Assembly (NCBI GenBank): GCA_965237985.1 | Contig: OZ250161.1 | Span: 1,550,001-1,614,000, forward strand | DNA from: G965212025 sp965237985 | GTDB taxonomy: Bacteria > Pseudomonadota > Gammaproteobacteria > Poriferisulfidales > Oxydemutatoraceae | Length of the DNA stretch: 64,000 nucleotides | Direction: 5' to 3' | The notes under the pieces: model-generated | Told to the model about the DNA's origin: nothing | Seen by the model: only the letters and a program-made list of their open reading frames with translations | Database searches by the model: none | Translations under genes and position numbers: made by a program | Shown here: in pieces, positions 38,362 to 47,341 of the stretch | Position numbering within the stretch: the first letter of the stretch is position 1 | How the letters are laid out: every line of letters begins with the position of its first letter

Positions 38362-38703
38362 ATGGGCAACACAAACATTCTTGAGCAAATAGCGGAAGTT
38401 CTGGAAAATCGCAAACGCGAAACGACCGACAAATCTTATGTGGCATCGCTTTATGCGCAAGGGAGTCAAGTGATTGAAGGGAAAATCCTGGAAGAAGCAC
38501 AGGAAGTCGTTGACGCAAGCGGTGCGCAGGAAGCTGAGCTGGTGCACGAAATTTCCGACTTGTGGTTTCATTGCCAGGTCCTGCTGGCTTATCGTGGCAT
38601 CGATGTCCGGTCAGTATTCAGCGAATTGGAAAAACGTTTCGGCGTATCCGGACATGAGGAAAAAAAGCGCCGCAAAAACAGTGAGGAGGCAGTTTGCCAA
38701 TGA
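38362..38703 (+). CDS. hisE: Phosphoribosyl-ATP pyrophosphatase
   Basis: HisE removes pyrophosphate from phosphoribosyl-ATP, step 2 of histidine synthesis. The 113-residue all-helical protein of the MazG-like fold has SYVASLYAQGSQVIEGKILEEAQEV and ELVHEISDLWFHCQVLL, with the metal-binding acidic pairs. It overlaps tatA by ATGA. The hisE-tatABC order is common in pseudomonads and relatives. Confidence 0.95.
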   Translation: MGNTNILEQIAEVLENRKRETTDKSYVASLYAQGSQVIEGKILEEAQEVVDASGAQEAELVHEISDLWFHCQVLLAYRGIDVRSVFSELEKRFGVSGHEEKKRRKNSEEAVCQ

Positions 38704-38906
38704 CTTGGGGACCTTTACAGATTCTGGTGATTTTGTTGATAGTGGTTTTGCTATTCGGAACGAAAAAGCTGCGCAACATGGGGGCGGATCTGGGTAGCGC
38801 CATCAAAAACTTTAAGCGTTCCGTGAGTGATACAGACAAAAGAAATGAAGACTCCGGCAAAACGGAAGACCCGGGAGAAAATGACAAGGGTTCCGGGCAG
38901 CACTGA
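38700..38906 (+). CDS. tatA: Twin-arginine translocase subunit TatA
   Basis: TatA forms the protein-conducting part of the Tat export system. ATG 38700 follows GAGGAGG and overlaps the hisE stop; 68 residues. It has a short N-terminal membrane helix (LQILVILLIVVLLFGTKKL, including the FG-TKK hinge), an amphipathic helix and a charged tail. Confidence 0.93.
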   Translation: MTWGPLQILVILLIVVLLFGTKKLRNMGADLGSAIKNFKRSVSDTDKRNEDSGKTEDPGENDKGSGQH

Positions 38907-39301
38907 TGTTTGATATCGGGTTCTGGGAGCTTGCAGCCATCGCCCTGGTGGGATTGCTGGTTCTTGGCCCGGAGCGGATGCCGGCGATGGCCGCCAGAAT
39001 TGGCAGGTGGGTTGGGTATATGAAGCAGCTCAGTTATGGATTCAGGGAGGAAATTGAAAACGAGCTGCGGGTGCAGGAAGTCAAGGAAACTTTCGGCTCA
39101 GTCAAAAAGACCATCTCGAATCTTGAAATCGATGTAAAAGAAACACTGAACACGATTGGTCGACCGGACAACGAACTTCAAGTGCAGAATGAAACGGTTG
39201 AAAAGCAGATTGCTGCCGGACGTTTTGAAGCTGAAAAGCCGGCCGACAGCGATGACAGGAACGATGTGGGAACGAATCCGCGGCAGCAAAAAGAAACCTG
39301 A
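38906..39301 (+). CDS. tatB: Twin-arginine translocase subunit TatB
   Basis: TatB, with TatC, receives Tat substrates. The 131-residue product starts MFDIGFWELAAIALVGLLVL and has the TatB hallmark Glu8 in the membrane helix and GPERMP at the hinge, followed by long amphipathic and disordered parts. Overlaps both neighbours. Confidence 0.93.
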   Translation: MFDIGFWELAAIALVGLLVLGPERMPAMAARIGRWVGYMKQLSYGFREEIENELRVQEVKETFGSVKKTISNLEIDVKETLNTIGRPDNELQVQNETVEKQIAAGRFEAEKPADSDDRNDVGTNPRQQKET

Positions 39302-40070
39302 CTCAACTCTAGAGACCAGCCTGGTTTCGCATCTTGTCGAACTCCGCGACCGCCTGATACGGGTTTTCATGTTCATCGGAGTGGTTTTCCTTTGCCTGTT
39401 CCCATTTGCAAACGATTTGTATGAGTACTTGGCAGCACCACTGTTGCAACGCCTGTCGCAGGGAGCCACCACCATGATCGCCATCGAAGTGGCGTCACCA
39501 TTTCTGATTCCTTTCAAAATGACGCTCCTGGTGGCAGTCCTGCTTACCATCCCCTACATCCTGTACCAGACCTGGTCTTTCATCGCACCTGGGATGTACA
39601 AAAAAGAGCAACGGCTTGCCATGCCCCTGCTCATTTCCAGCACGCTGCTGTTTTATCTCGGCATGGGGTTTGCCTACTATGTGGCCTTTCCGCTGATGTT
39701 CGGTTTTTTTACCAGCATATCTCCGGAAGGCGTCAAAGTCATGACGGACATAGGCAAGTATTTTGACTTTGTTGCAAAGATTTTTGTGGCCTTCGGTGCG
39801 GCCTTTGAGGTTCCGGTTGCAACTTTCCTTTTGATTAGAATGGGCACAGTGAGTGCCGCCAGCCTGTCACGCAAGCGACCCTACGTGATTGTCGCGGCCT
39901 TTGTACTCGCGATGATCCTGACGCCCCCCGACGTGGTGTCGCAGGTTCTGCTGGCGATCCCGATCTGGCTGTTGTTCGAGGCTGGGCTGTTCATGGCAAA
40001 AGTGCTGAAAGCAGATGCCCATGCGAGCGAAAACGGCCCGGAAGACACATCAGGAAATCTTTCCAATTAA
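39264..40070 (+). CDS. tatC: Twin-arginine translocase subunit TatC
   Basis: TatC is the six-helix membrane receptor for twin-arginine signals. The frame is open from 39156, but ATG 39264 has AGGAA directly upstream and yields a product of 268 residues, close to family size. SHLVELRDRLIRV is the conserved N-terminal loop; YQTWSFIAPGMYKKEQR and the following FYLGMGFAYYVAFP helix match the family. It starts inside tatB. Confidence 0.95.
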   Translation: MWERIRGSKKKPDSTLETSLVSHLVELRDRLIRVFMFIGVVFLCLFPFANDLYEYLAAPLLQRLSQGATTMIAIEVASPFLIPFKMTLLVAVLLTIPYILYQTWSFIAPGMYKKEQRLAMPLLISSTLLFYLGMGFAYYVAFPLMFGFFTSISPEGVKVMTDIGKYFDFVAKIFVAFGAAFEVPVATFLLIRMGTVSAASLSRKRPYVIVAAFVLAMILTPPDVVSQVLLAIPIWLLFEAGLFMAKVLKADAHASENGPEDTSGNLSN

Positions 40071-40160
40071 ACGGAGGAGCCGTTGTGAAACAGTGTCGGC
40101 AATGCTGAATGAACCGAATGAACAGGCGATACGCTGAAGCCATCATGAGCATGATCACGC

Positions 40161-41726
40161 ATGAAACCTGATGCCAGCCGGGTGGTTCTGGTTATTCTCG
40201 ATGGCTACGGAATCAGCCCTGACAAAGAAAACAACGCCGTCTACCTGGCAAACACACCCAGCTTGGATCGCTTGTTTTTGCGCTATCCGCACACCCAGCT
40301 CGAGGCTTCGGGAATCGCGGTCGGTTTGCCACCAGGACAGATCGGCAATTCCGAAGTCGGTCATGCGACCATGGGTTGCGGCTGTGTAATGGAGCAAGAC
40401 CTGCTACGCATCAACCGGGCGTTGGACAACCGCAGCTTTTTTGACAACTTTGTTCTCTGTGAGGCGATCGACAAAGCGAAACAAAACTCCCGCGCTGTCC
40501 ACCTGCTTGGTCTGGTTTCAGACGGTGGCGTGCACTCGCATATTCGACACTTGGAAGCCCTGATCGAGTTGTGTCGTTTGCGAGGTGTCCCTCCACTGGT
40601 GCATTTTTTCTCCGACGGGCGCGACACCCCGTCGAGAAAAGCACTCGAGTTCGCCAGACAACTTCGCGAACCCCTGCAGGCGGCAGACGGGAAGTTCGCA
40701 ACGCTCGTGGGACGATTTTACGCGATGGATCGGGACAAACGCTGGGGTAGAACAAACCAGGCGTGGGACGCCATTACCTTGAATCAAGGCAAGCGGGCGG
40801 AAAGCCTGGAAGAAGCCATTGAGAATGCCTATGCAGCAGGGGAAGGAGACGAATTCATTCGGCCAGTGGTTTTGCCGGCTGCAACACCTCTGCAAGACGA
40901 TGACAGTCTGATCGTCTTCAATTTTCGCAGTGACCGACCTCGCCAACTCGTATCGGCACTACTGCCCCACCGCTTTGACGGGTTTCACCGGCAGCGAAAG
41001 CCGGCGGTGAAAATTGCAACGATGACGGAACTTGCCAAAGACCTCGACTGCCCCACGGCCTTTCAACCACTCGTCCCGTTGACCACCCTGGCAAAAACCA
41101 TCAGCGCGGCTGGTCTTAAGCAATTCCATTGTGCAGAGACTGAGAAATACCCGCACGTGACTTTTTTCTTCAACGGTGGCGACGAAAAACCATTGTATGG
41201 CGAAGAACGAGAGCTGATCCCTTCGCCAAAAGTAGACACTTATGACAAGTGTCCGGAAATGAGCGCCCCGGAAGTGACACAGACCATGATGCAGGCCATG
41301 GCCAGGGACGATCTGTCTTTTGCAGTCGTGAATTTTGCCAATGCCGACATGGTCGGACACAGCGCATCTGTGATCCCCACCATTCAGGCAGTGGAAGCCA
41401 TTGATCAACAGATCGAGCACATTTACCAGGCGGCAAAAAAATATGGCTGGACCCTGGTTGTCACCTCAGACCACGGCAACTGCGATGAAATGGTTGACCT
41501 TGAAACCGGAGAACCAAACACCTGCCACACGGTCAACCCGGTACCCTGTCTGATCGTGCATAATCCTGGACACGGGCAAGAGCGTGCGATCGAGCTTGCC
41601 GACGGCTGCGCCATCAGCAGCATCGCACCAACCGTTCTGGACTTGATGGGCATCAACATCCCGACAGAAATGAAAGCTCCTTCCGTCATTCTCAATCCCC
41701 AGGTATTGCGTAAGCCTCCCGCATAG
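40161..41726 (+). CDS. gpmI: 2,3-bisphosphoglycerate-independent phosphoglycerate mutase
   Basis: GpmI interconverts 3- and 2-phosphoglycerate in glycolysis using two Mn ions. The 521-residue product has the first metal Asp in VILDGYGISPDKENNAV, the phosphorylated Ser in GNSEVGHATMG, FFSDGRDTPS, and the second metal site in VTSDHGNCDEM. Full length. The gap between tatC and gpmI is 90 bases. Confidence 0.97.
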   Translation: MKPDASRVVLVILDGYGISPDKENNAVYLANTPSLDRLFLRYPHTQLEASGIAVGLPPGQIGNSEVGHATMGCGCVMEQDLLRINRALDNRSFFDNFVLCEAIDKAKQNSRAVHLLGLVSDGGVHSHIRHLEALIELCRLRGVPPLVHFFSDGRDTPSRKALEFARQLREPLQAADGKFATLVGRFYAMDRDKRWGRTNQAWDAITLNQGKRAESLEEAIENAYAAGEGDEFIRPVVLPAATPLQDDDSLIVFNFRSDRPRQLVSALLPHRFDGFHRQRKPAVKIATMTELAKDLDCPTAFQPLVPLTTLAKTISAAGLKQFHCAETEKYPHVTFFFNGGDEKPLYGEERELIPSPKVDTYDKCPEMSAPEVTQTMMQAMARDDLSFAVVNFANADMVGHSASVIPTIQAVEAIDQQIEHIYQAAKKYGWTLVVTSDHGNCDEMVDLETGEPNTCHTVNPVPCLIVHNPGHGQERAIELADGCAISSIAPTVLDLMGINIPTEMKAPSVILNPQVLRKPPA

Positions 41727-41775
41727 CGAGACAGCACCGGAGCCTCTCCAAGCTTTGCCTCGGTGCCAGTCCAGT

Positions 41776-42050
41776 GAACCCCGCAACCATTCGCCCCGGC
41801 GCCGCCAGTTCAGCGAACCCCGCAACCATTTGCCCCGGTACCGCCGGGCCAGTGAACCCCGCAACACTTCGTCACGGCGCTCGTCAAGCCAGCGAACCCC
41901 GCAATGCTTCGCCACGGAGCCGCCAGGCCAGCGAATCCCGCGCAACACTTCGCTCCGGCACCGCCAGTCCAGCGAACCTCGCAACCATTCGCCCCGGCAC
42001 CGCCAGTTCAGTGAACCCCACAATGCTTCGCTACGAGTTCTTTTGCGCTT
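41776..42050 (+). repeat. 39-bp minisatellite, seven units
   Basis: Units begin GAACCCCGCAACCATTCGCC and recur at about 41776, 41815, 41854, 41893, 41932, 41974 and 42013. On the plus strand they keep an open frame (41755-42312, TTG start) with a 13-residue repeat of the type SEPRNHSPRRRQF, followed by a short TIGTTG repeat from 9-bp units near 42220-42262. No good ribosome site precedes the frame and unit 5 is longer, so coding is doubtful. Confidence 0.8.
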
Positions 42051-42491
42051 TAGTCCCACATCGACGCCCACTTTCATCCCGCTATCCAGGTCTTGGTTCA
42101 CGTTCCTGTTCGGAAAGATTGTTGCCGGTGCCGAAGTATGCGCCCGGTTGAGCGAAAGCGCCCATGGTTTCTTGCAGGCCCCATGGCTGCCGGGAACTGG
42201 GAAAAGCGCAGGCGTGACAGACACGATAGGCACGATAGGTACGACAGGCACGACGGGCAGTGAAGCATTTGTGTCGCAAGTGCATCCAGCTTGGGCCGGA
42301 TGTTTCGCTTGAGACCCGGCCTGACAACCAGTGTTCATTTTCTGCCGGTCGCTTCGTTCGAAGTGATTGACAGAGCCGATGTATTGTCCTGTCCCGCAAG
42401 TCGGCAATAAAGAAAACATACAATGGCGATGGGGCGAAAAAGCACCTGGGTTTCAGGTTTCTGATTTTCACGAGTTGAAGGGGGCTGAAAA

Positions 42492-44082
42492 GTGAGTGAC
42501 GACCCCATAAGCGAAAAAGCAGTGCAGCAAAACCACGATGGAGGTGCAGGCGCCGGAACCGGTGTCGTTGACGAACTGCACCAACCGATTCACGAATCAG
42601 CCCAAACCATACATTCACTAATGCTGTTCGTGCTGCTTTCTGCCGCTTACGTGCTCATTGTGGTTGGGGGCACCACCGACATGATGCTTTTGAGGAAAGA
42701 GGAAATAATCCTGCCTTTCATTCAAGTTGGGATGCCGATAGTGGCATTCTACGTCGCAGTTCCTCTGCTGCTTTTGTTTTTGCATTGTAATCTGCTCGCC
42801 AGGTTAATCCTGTTGGCCAGAGATATACACACTTGTTTTGACAATATCCATGCCGGGGTGACGCCCCCTAAAGCCTACGGTTTGTACGACGTGACTCTCA
42901 CCATGCTGTTTCCGATTGATCCGGTGCGCCTGATGTGGGACATGCGGAAGGCGACGCTTGAAAGAACTGTTTTTGGTGTAGTTTTTCTCATACAGGTTGG
43001 GACGATTCCGATGCTCGTGCTGCTGCTGCAGGCGCGTTTTCTCGTTTACCAAGACGAGTGGATTACCTTATTTCACCAAATAGTGGTCACAATTGATTTG
43101 TTGTTTCAGCTCCTGTTCATGCTGAGTTACAACAGACTATGGAGGTGTGGAAAGAAACTTCTACGCACATCCAGTTATTTGGTTGGATCAGTGTTGATGA
43201 CTATCCCGGCTCTCTTTGTCTGGATGATCCTCTGGTCCCGAACAGCTACATTGAAAATAAAATCGAAAGCAATTTACAACAGGCATTCGCAGGATGTTTT
43301 TTCCCGGATTGGTGGAAAAATCCTGAAGACCAATTATTCCCGTGCACTTTTATAAAAGGCGAACGCTTCATTGATGTCCAAAATGAAGTCATTACTTTGC
43401 GGGATGTGCCGCCAAGTATTGTTGGAGACCTGATTCAAATCAAAGAAAATCCCGCCCTTGCCATACTTTAGTGAACATGTTGTGGAGCTCAACCTGAACG
43501 TTCGTTGTTTCCATTATGCAGACTTCAGAAAATCAAGATTCAAGTGCTCCGAGATGGAGCACACGCAGTTGTACGGGGCAAAGCTGGTCGGGGCTAGGTT
43601 TGAACGGTATAAATTTGCAGGGAGTCGAGTTGCGTGATGCTGAGCTGAATGATACGGACTTGCGTAATGCCGAGCTGCACGGGACAGACCTGTGCCAAGT
43701 CGGGCTGCACGGTGCAAATCTGTACCGGGCCCAGCTTCACGACACAAAGCTAAGCCATGCTGAACTGTATGGTGCTGATTTGTCCGGGGCTGATTTACGC
43801 AACATAAACCTTGCTGACGTCGATGGAAAAATTCCGGATGAAACAATATGGGACCACATTGCGGGCAACATCAGGCGGGGTCTGAAAAAGGCGGGCTATT
43901 CCGAGGACAAAATCGCTGCACGGCTGGATGTGATCCAACGTAACGGTGCCTTAGAACCCGGCTTTGTTTTGCCTTCCTCGCCGCCAGCTGACAACTGCGT
44001 CTTAGCTGGCAATGCCCCGCAGTATGCCGGCTGGAAATGGTCAGAAAAATGCGAGCAGGAATTACAAAACACCACCACGTAG
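42492..44082 (+). pseudogene. Pentapeptide-repeat membrane protein gene, broken by frameshifts
   Basis: Frames lying end to end give one protein only when joined. 42492-43355 encodes several membrane helices (e.g. EIILPFIQVGMPIVAFYVAV) as in large proteins with an N-terminal membrane part and C-terminal pentapeptide repeats. Near 43240 the sense moves to the frame ending at 43471 (LQQAFAGCFFPDWW, then FIDVQNEVITLRDVPP). From 43473 a third frame reads NLNVRCFHYADFRKSRFKCS and TQLYGAKLVGARF, and from about 43600 a fourth stretch reads LQGVELRDAELNDTDLRNAE to 44082. The repeats fit the A(D/N)LxX pattern. The final part from 43516 could still be made on its own (188 residues). Confidence 0.75.
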
Positions 44083-45365
44083 ATGGCGTGCCATCTACCT
44101 GAAGTCAAGTCCAAATACATAGATTGCCCCAACTGGTACTTAATCCCCTCTTGGAATGCCATCCCGACTTTGACGGCGTGAAAGTATGATTGGCGGGTGC
44201 TAAGCTCTCTCGTTGCTATTGATGGGCATAAACAGGCGGACTGATGAATGGGAAAATATGGGATTTGCGTGCCGTTATATGCGCGTGTCTTCCGTCACAC
44301 CCTGCTGGGAAAATACCGGTATATTTTCATGCGTTTCGTGTAAATCAGGACTTTTGATCCAGCCAGTGCGTCGCCTTCAGGCACGCTGGGCTGGAACAGT
44401 CCAGCAACGGGTCGGAAGCTGGCGGGTGGCGCCTCTGGTCAGGCTTTCCCAGGCACTTTGGAAAACAAGCTAAGAGACGGTCCTGTTCAGCCGGGTTCCA
44501 GTACTCCGACAGCGGTTGTCCCGGGTATCGTCGTTCGTCGCGCCAGAATCTTTCGACTTGTTCAAACCAGGACGTCAGCCAGCCACAAGGTCCAAGAAGC
44601 ACAGTCGCTTCTCGGGGTTCATCTGATGTGGCGACGTTCCTGATCTGGGTCGGCTGTCTGACTCTCTTGTTCCCCGACAGAACGGGTCACGAAAGATACC
44701 GGAGGCCCGGCGTTTGCGCTGTGTCCTGTTGGTGCGGACCTTGCACTCTATTTGTGGTCAGGCACCATTCGGCGCATCGGGTCTGTGCACCCGGTGTCAG
44801 CACACGAAAATAATCTCCAGGTGTTGTTGATGACGAACCATCCGGTGACTGCCAAGCCAGGGCGAAGGAAAATTTGAAATACAAGCTGTGCGGGCGTTGC
44901 ACGGGCCCACTGACTCTGTTTGGTCTGGCTTTTTGCCTCGTCCTGAAGCGACGAACAGCTACGCCGCTGAAGTCGCCGACGGGGATCGCAACCTTGACCG
45001 GAGGCTCTTTCACGTTAATCGAGCGCTGCTGGCGGTTGTAAAACCAGCCTTGAGTGAACTGCTTCCCTTCGACTCCTCTCCGGCTTCATTTTTGCCTCCC
45101 TGGTATGCCGGGGAGTCGTGATGACTTCAAACCATAGAACTCGTGTGAATTGCTGATAAACACCCGTGTTCAGGGTTCATTCAAGGTCTGACTTACAGCC
45201 TTGACCGACAATGGAAAACTCTTTAGCTTCTGCTTCCTCGCCCAGAGTCCCGACGATCAGTCAAGTCAGGGCTACAATTAGTTTCTCGCAGCCAGGTTGC
45301 AACCATCAACCCTCAGGGTCCCCGTTCCCTTTTTCCCTTCTGGTACGGGGATGCTCTCCGCAAAA
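44083..45365. other. Stretch without a supported gene
   Basis: About 1.28 kb. Minus-strand frames at 44345-44602 (with LTSWFEQVERFWRDERRYPG) and 44687-45013 look more protein-like than average and might be pieces of one decayed gene in shifted frames, but I recognise no family. No RNA gene seen. Confidence 0.35.
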
Positions 45366-45875
45366 TCAGACGACGCTTTCGCTTTTAGGAGCTTCCTGTG
45401 TTTTGGTAGAAGGTCCTGCTTTATTGATCTTAGGGGGGGTTGGCTGGGCTGGCGTGTCCTGGATGACCTGGATCTCAGGCTCCTGACCCCGATTCATGGT
45501 GGGTGGTTCCGGATCAGGGTGCCGTGGCTGCTGGTCCATGGAAACAACAGGGGGGCCAGGATCATTCTTTGTTGTTTCAGCACCATCAGGTGCATTTTGC
45601 TGCAACTGGTCAGGAACCTGGATAACCGTACCCCCGACAGCATTCTCGCGGCGGGGGGGCTTCTGGGGGGCTTCACTGGTCGGGGTCGGGGGTAGGGGCC
45701 GGGGCCGGGAAGGCTCCGAGGGAGCAGTGTCAGTGTTTACCGTGACCTGGATCTCAGGCTTCTGACCCCGATTCATGGTGGGTGGTTCCGGAGCAGGGTG
45801 CCGTGGCTGCTGGTCCATGGAAACAACAGGGGGGCCAGGATCATTCTTTGTTGTTTCAGTGTCATTTTGCTGCAA
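45366..45875 (-). pseudogene. Out-of-frame continuation of the proline-rich effector-like gene
   Basis: This 169-codon minus-strand frame continues the sequence of the upstream gene after a shift near 45915. It carries a second copy of the block PEIQVTVNTDTAPSEPSRPR with RPLPPTPTSEAPQKPPRR, two copies of GPPVVSMDQQPRHP and a second GGTVIQ block. It starts inside a repeat, without a ribosome site, so it is best read as the detached 3' end of the gene at 45880-47004. Confidence 0.6.
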
Positions 45876-46055
45876 CTGGTCAGGAACCTGGTACCCCCGG
45901 CAGCATTCTCGCGGGGGGAAGCAAAGCCCACGTTGTCATGGGCTGCTGGCGGCGGGGGGGCTTCTGGGGGGCTTCACTGGTCGGGGTCGGGGGTAGGGGC
46001 CGGGGCCGGGAAGGCTCCGAGGGAGCAGTGTCAGTGTTTACCGTGACCTGGATCT
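45491..46055 (-). repeat. Tandem duplication of about 280-300 bp in the proline-rich tail
   Basis: GATTCATGGTGGGTGG occurs at 45491 and 45770 (279 apart), and TTCTGGGGGGCTTCACTGG at 45661 and 45962 (301 apart). The difference comes from a roughly 45-base insertion (with GCAAAGCCCACGTTGTCATG) and small deletions in the 45900-45950 part. These indels throw the upstream ORF out of frame. Confidence 0.85.
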
Positions 46056-47004
46056 CAGGCTCCTCCCGACCAGCTGTGTCGCGTGGTGGTGGTGGAGCGG
46101 TGCCGGTGCGGAGTGACTTGGGAGTAGCACGGGAGTATAAAGACTCACCCCCTGTTGTTTGAGCTTGAGTACCATCAGACACATTTGGCTGCAACTGGTT
46201 AGAAGGCTGGATAACCGTACCCCCGAAAGCATCCCCAGGTTGAGGATTCTCTGCGGTACCCCTACTGGCGACATCCTTAAAGCCATCTGGCTGTACTCTT
46301 CCCCATCTGGTCTGCCTGGATTTCAAGTATTCAGTCTTTATGGCATGTTGCAACACTTCTTGGGTATCGCTATTGTTTGCTTTTCTAGCCATCATGTCTT
46401 GAATACCATCCTGTTGTTCCGGAGCGATACTCTGTGTTGGTTCCGCTTCTTCAGGTTCAGGATTACGGTCAAGGTGTGCCGCGGCCGTTAGAAAAACGCG
46501 GTGCAGGGAGTCTAGAAATGCCTGCCTGTTTTCGATATTCCGCTCGGCTCTTTGAAGCGCTGCCCCTATTTTTTCAGGAAGGTCAACGGGTGGTGCCCCA
46601 TTTTTCCATACATCACTATGAGCCTTAGAAGGTCTCACCATTACCTGAGGGTTATTTTCTGATTGAGACGAACGCTGGGGAAGCTCCTTGCCATTGTAGG
46701 CATATTTTGCGTCTGACCCCGAACTGGTCCGTATCTGATCTTCTATCATATTCAAAAGCGCATGCCGGTTTTCCAATTTTTTGTCACGATAACCAGGCGA
46801 TACGGCCCACATGAAGCTATGCATCAACTGTGTTAGTGGCCCTCTCCTCCTGACGAAGTAGGCAGCTTCTATCCCGTCTCTCTCTCTCGCGAAACGTTTC
46901 TGTTTCATTGCGGTCAGCGAACTGTAGCCCATTCTAGGCTTGTTTGCCTTATTTACCGCACTCCATGCAGCCAGGTAACCGACTGTAGGTTTTATATTTT
47001 CCAT
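45880..47004 (-). CDS. Effector-like protein A: conserved N-domain, proline-rich SH3-ligand tail
   Basis: The 374-residue product starts at ATG 47004 with a strong ribosome site (GGAGGAG nine bases upstream). Residues 55-175 match protein B (47342-48778): GYRDKKLENRHALLNMIEDQ at 71-90 and RQAFLDSLHRVFL at 160-172 align with it closely. No signal peptide or membrane segment. The tail has SLYSRA, PPPPRD and, at 333-352, overlapping class I SH3-ligand patterns (RPRPLPP, RPLPPTP) and a class II one (PQKPPR). The last 22 residues are out of frame relative to the downstream repeat copy, so the protein may be truncated or length-variable. Family not recognised; a secreted host-interacting protein is inference. 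Confidence 0.6.
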   Translation of the reverse strand: MENIKPTVGYLAAWSAVNKANKPRMGYSSLTAMKQKRFARERDGIEAAYFVRRRGPLTQLMHSFMWAVSPGYRDKKLENRHALLNMIEDQIRTSSGSDAKYAYNGKELPQRSSQSENNPQVMVRPSKAHSDVWKNGAPPVDLPEKIGAALQRAERNIENRQAFLDSLHRVFLTAAAHLDRNPEPEEAEPTQSIAPEQQDGIQDMMARKANNSDTQEVLQHAIKTEYLKSRQTRWGRVQPDGFKDVASRGTAENPQPGDAFGGTVIQPSNQLQPNVSDGTQAQTTGGESLYSRATPKSLRTGTAPPPPRDTAGREEPEIQVTVNTDTAPSEPSRPRPLPPTPTSEAPQKPPRRQQPMTTWALLPPARMLPGVPGS

Positions 47005-47341
47005 GATTTAAACTCCTCCAAGCTCAATTGTCCAAAATTGGATTTTCCGTTGTGCCCCCTGGCTGACTTTTGCCTGTCTCTAAAAACCCTCGCTCGTTCT
47101 TTTTCATTATCCGGCACAGTGACTCTCAGCCACTACCGAGGGACTCGTGGAAGAGGCTGCCAGCCTCAGGTTCTGAACCACTACGGCCCCTCCTTTGCCA
47201 ATATACGGTGTCGGTCGCCACAGAAAATAAAACAGTGACGCCATTAAACCTCCCCGTGACGTTCTCCCTTCGAGCGAAAATTCAGAAAAGAAATGTCCCG
47301 GCATCAGAGGTGGGTATCAGTTGGAACATTTGGATTAACAA
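47005..47341. other. Spacer between the two effector-like genes
   Basis: About 337 bases upstream of gene A and downstream of gene B. I see the ribosome site of gene A at its left end and nothing else that I can support. Confidence 0.4.

Noticed and set aside
41466..42419. 317-codon minus-strand frame over the end of gpmI and the minisatellite
   Set aside because: Its repeats (RGSLNWRCRGEWL) are the reverse reading of the 39-bp minisatellite, and its 3' third is antisense to gpmI.
44345..45013. Minus-strand frames that might be a decayed transposase
   Set aside because: Protein-like patches exist, but I cannot match any family and frames do not join convincingly; left as unassigned.
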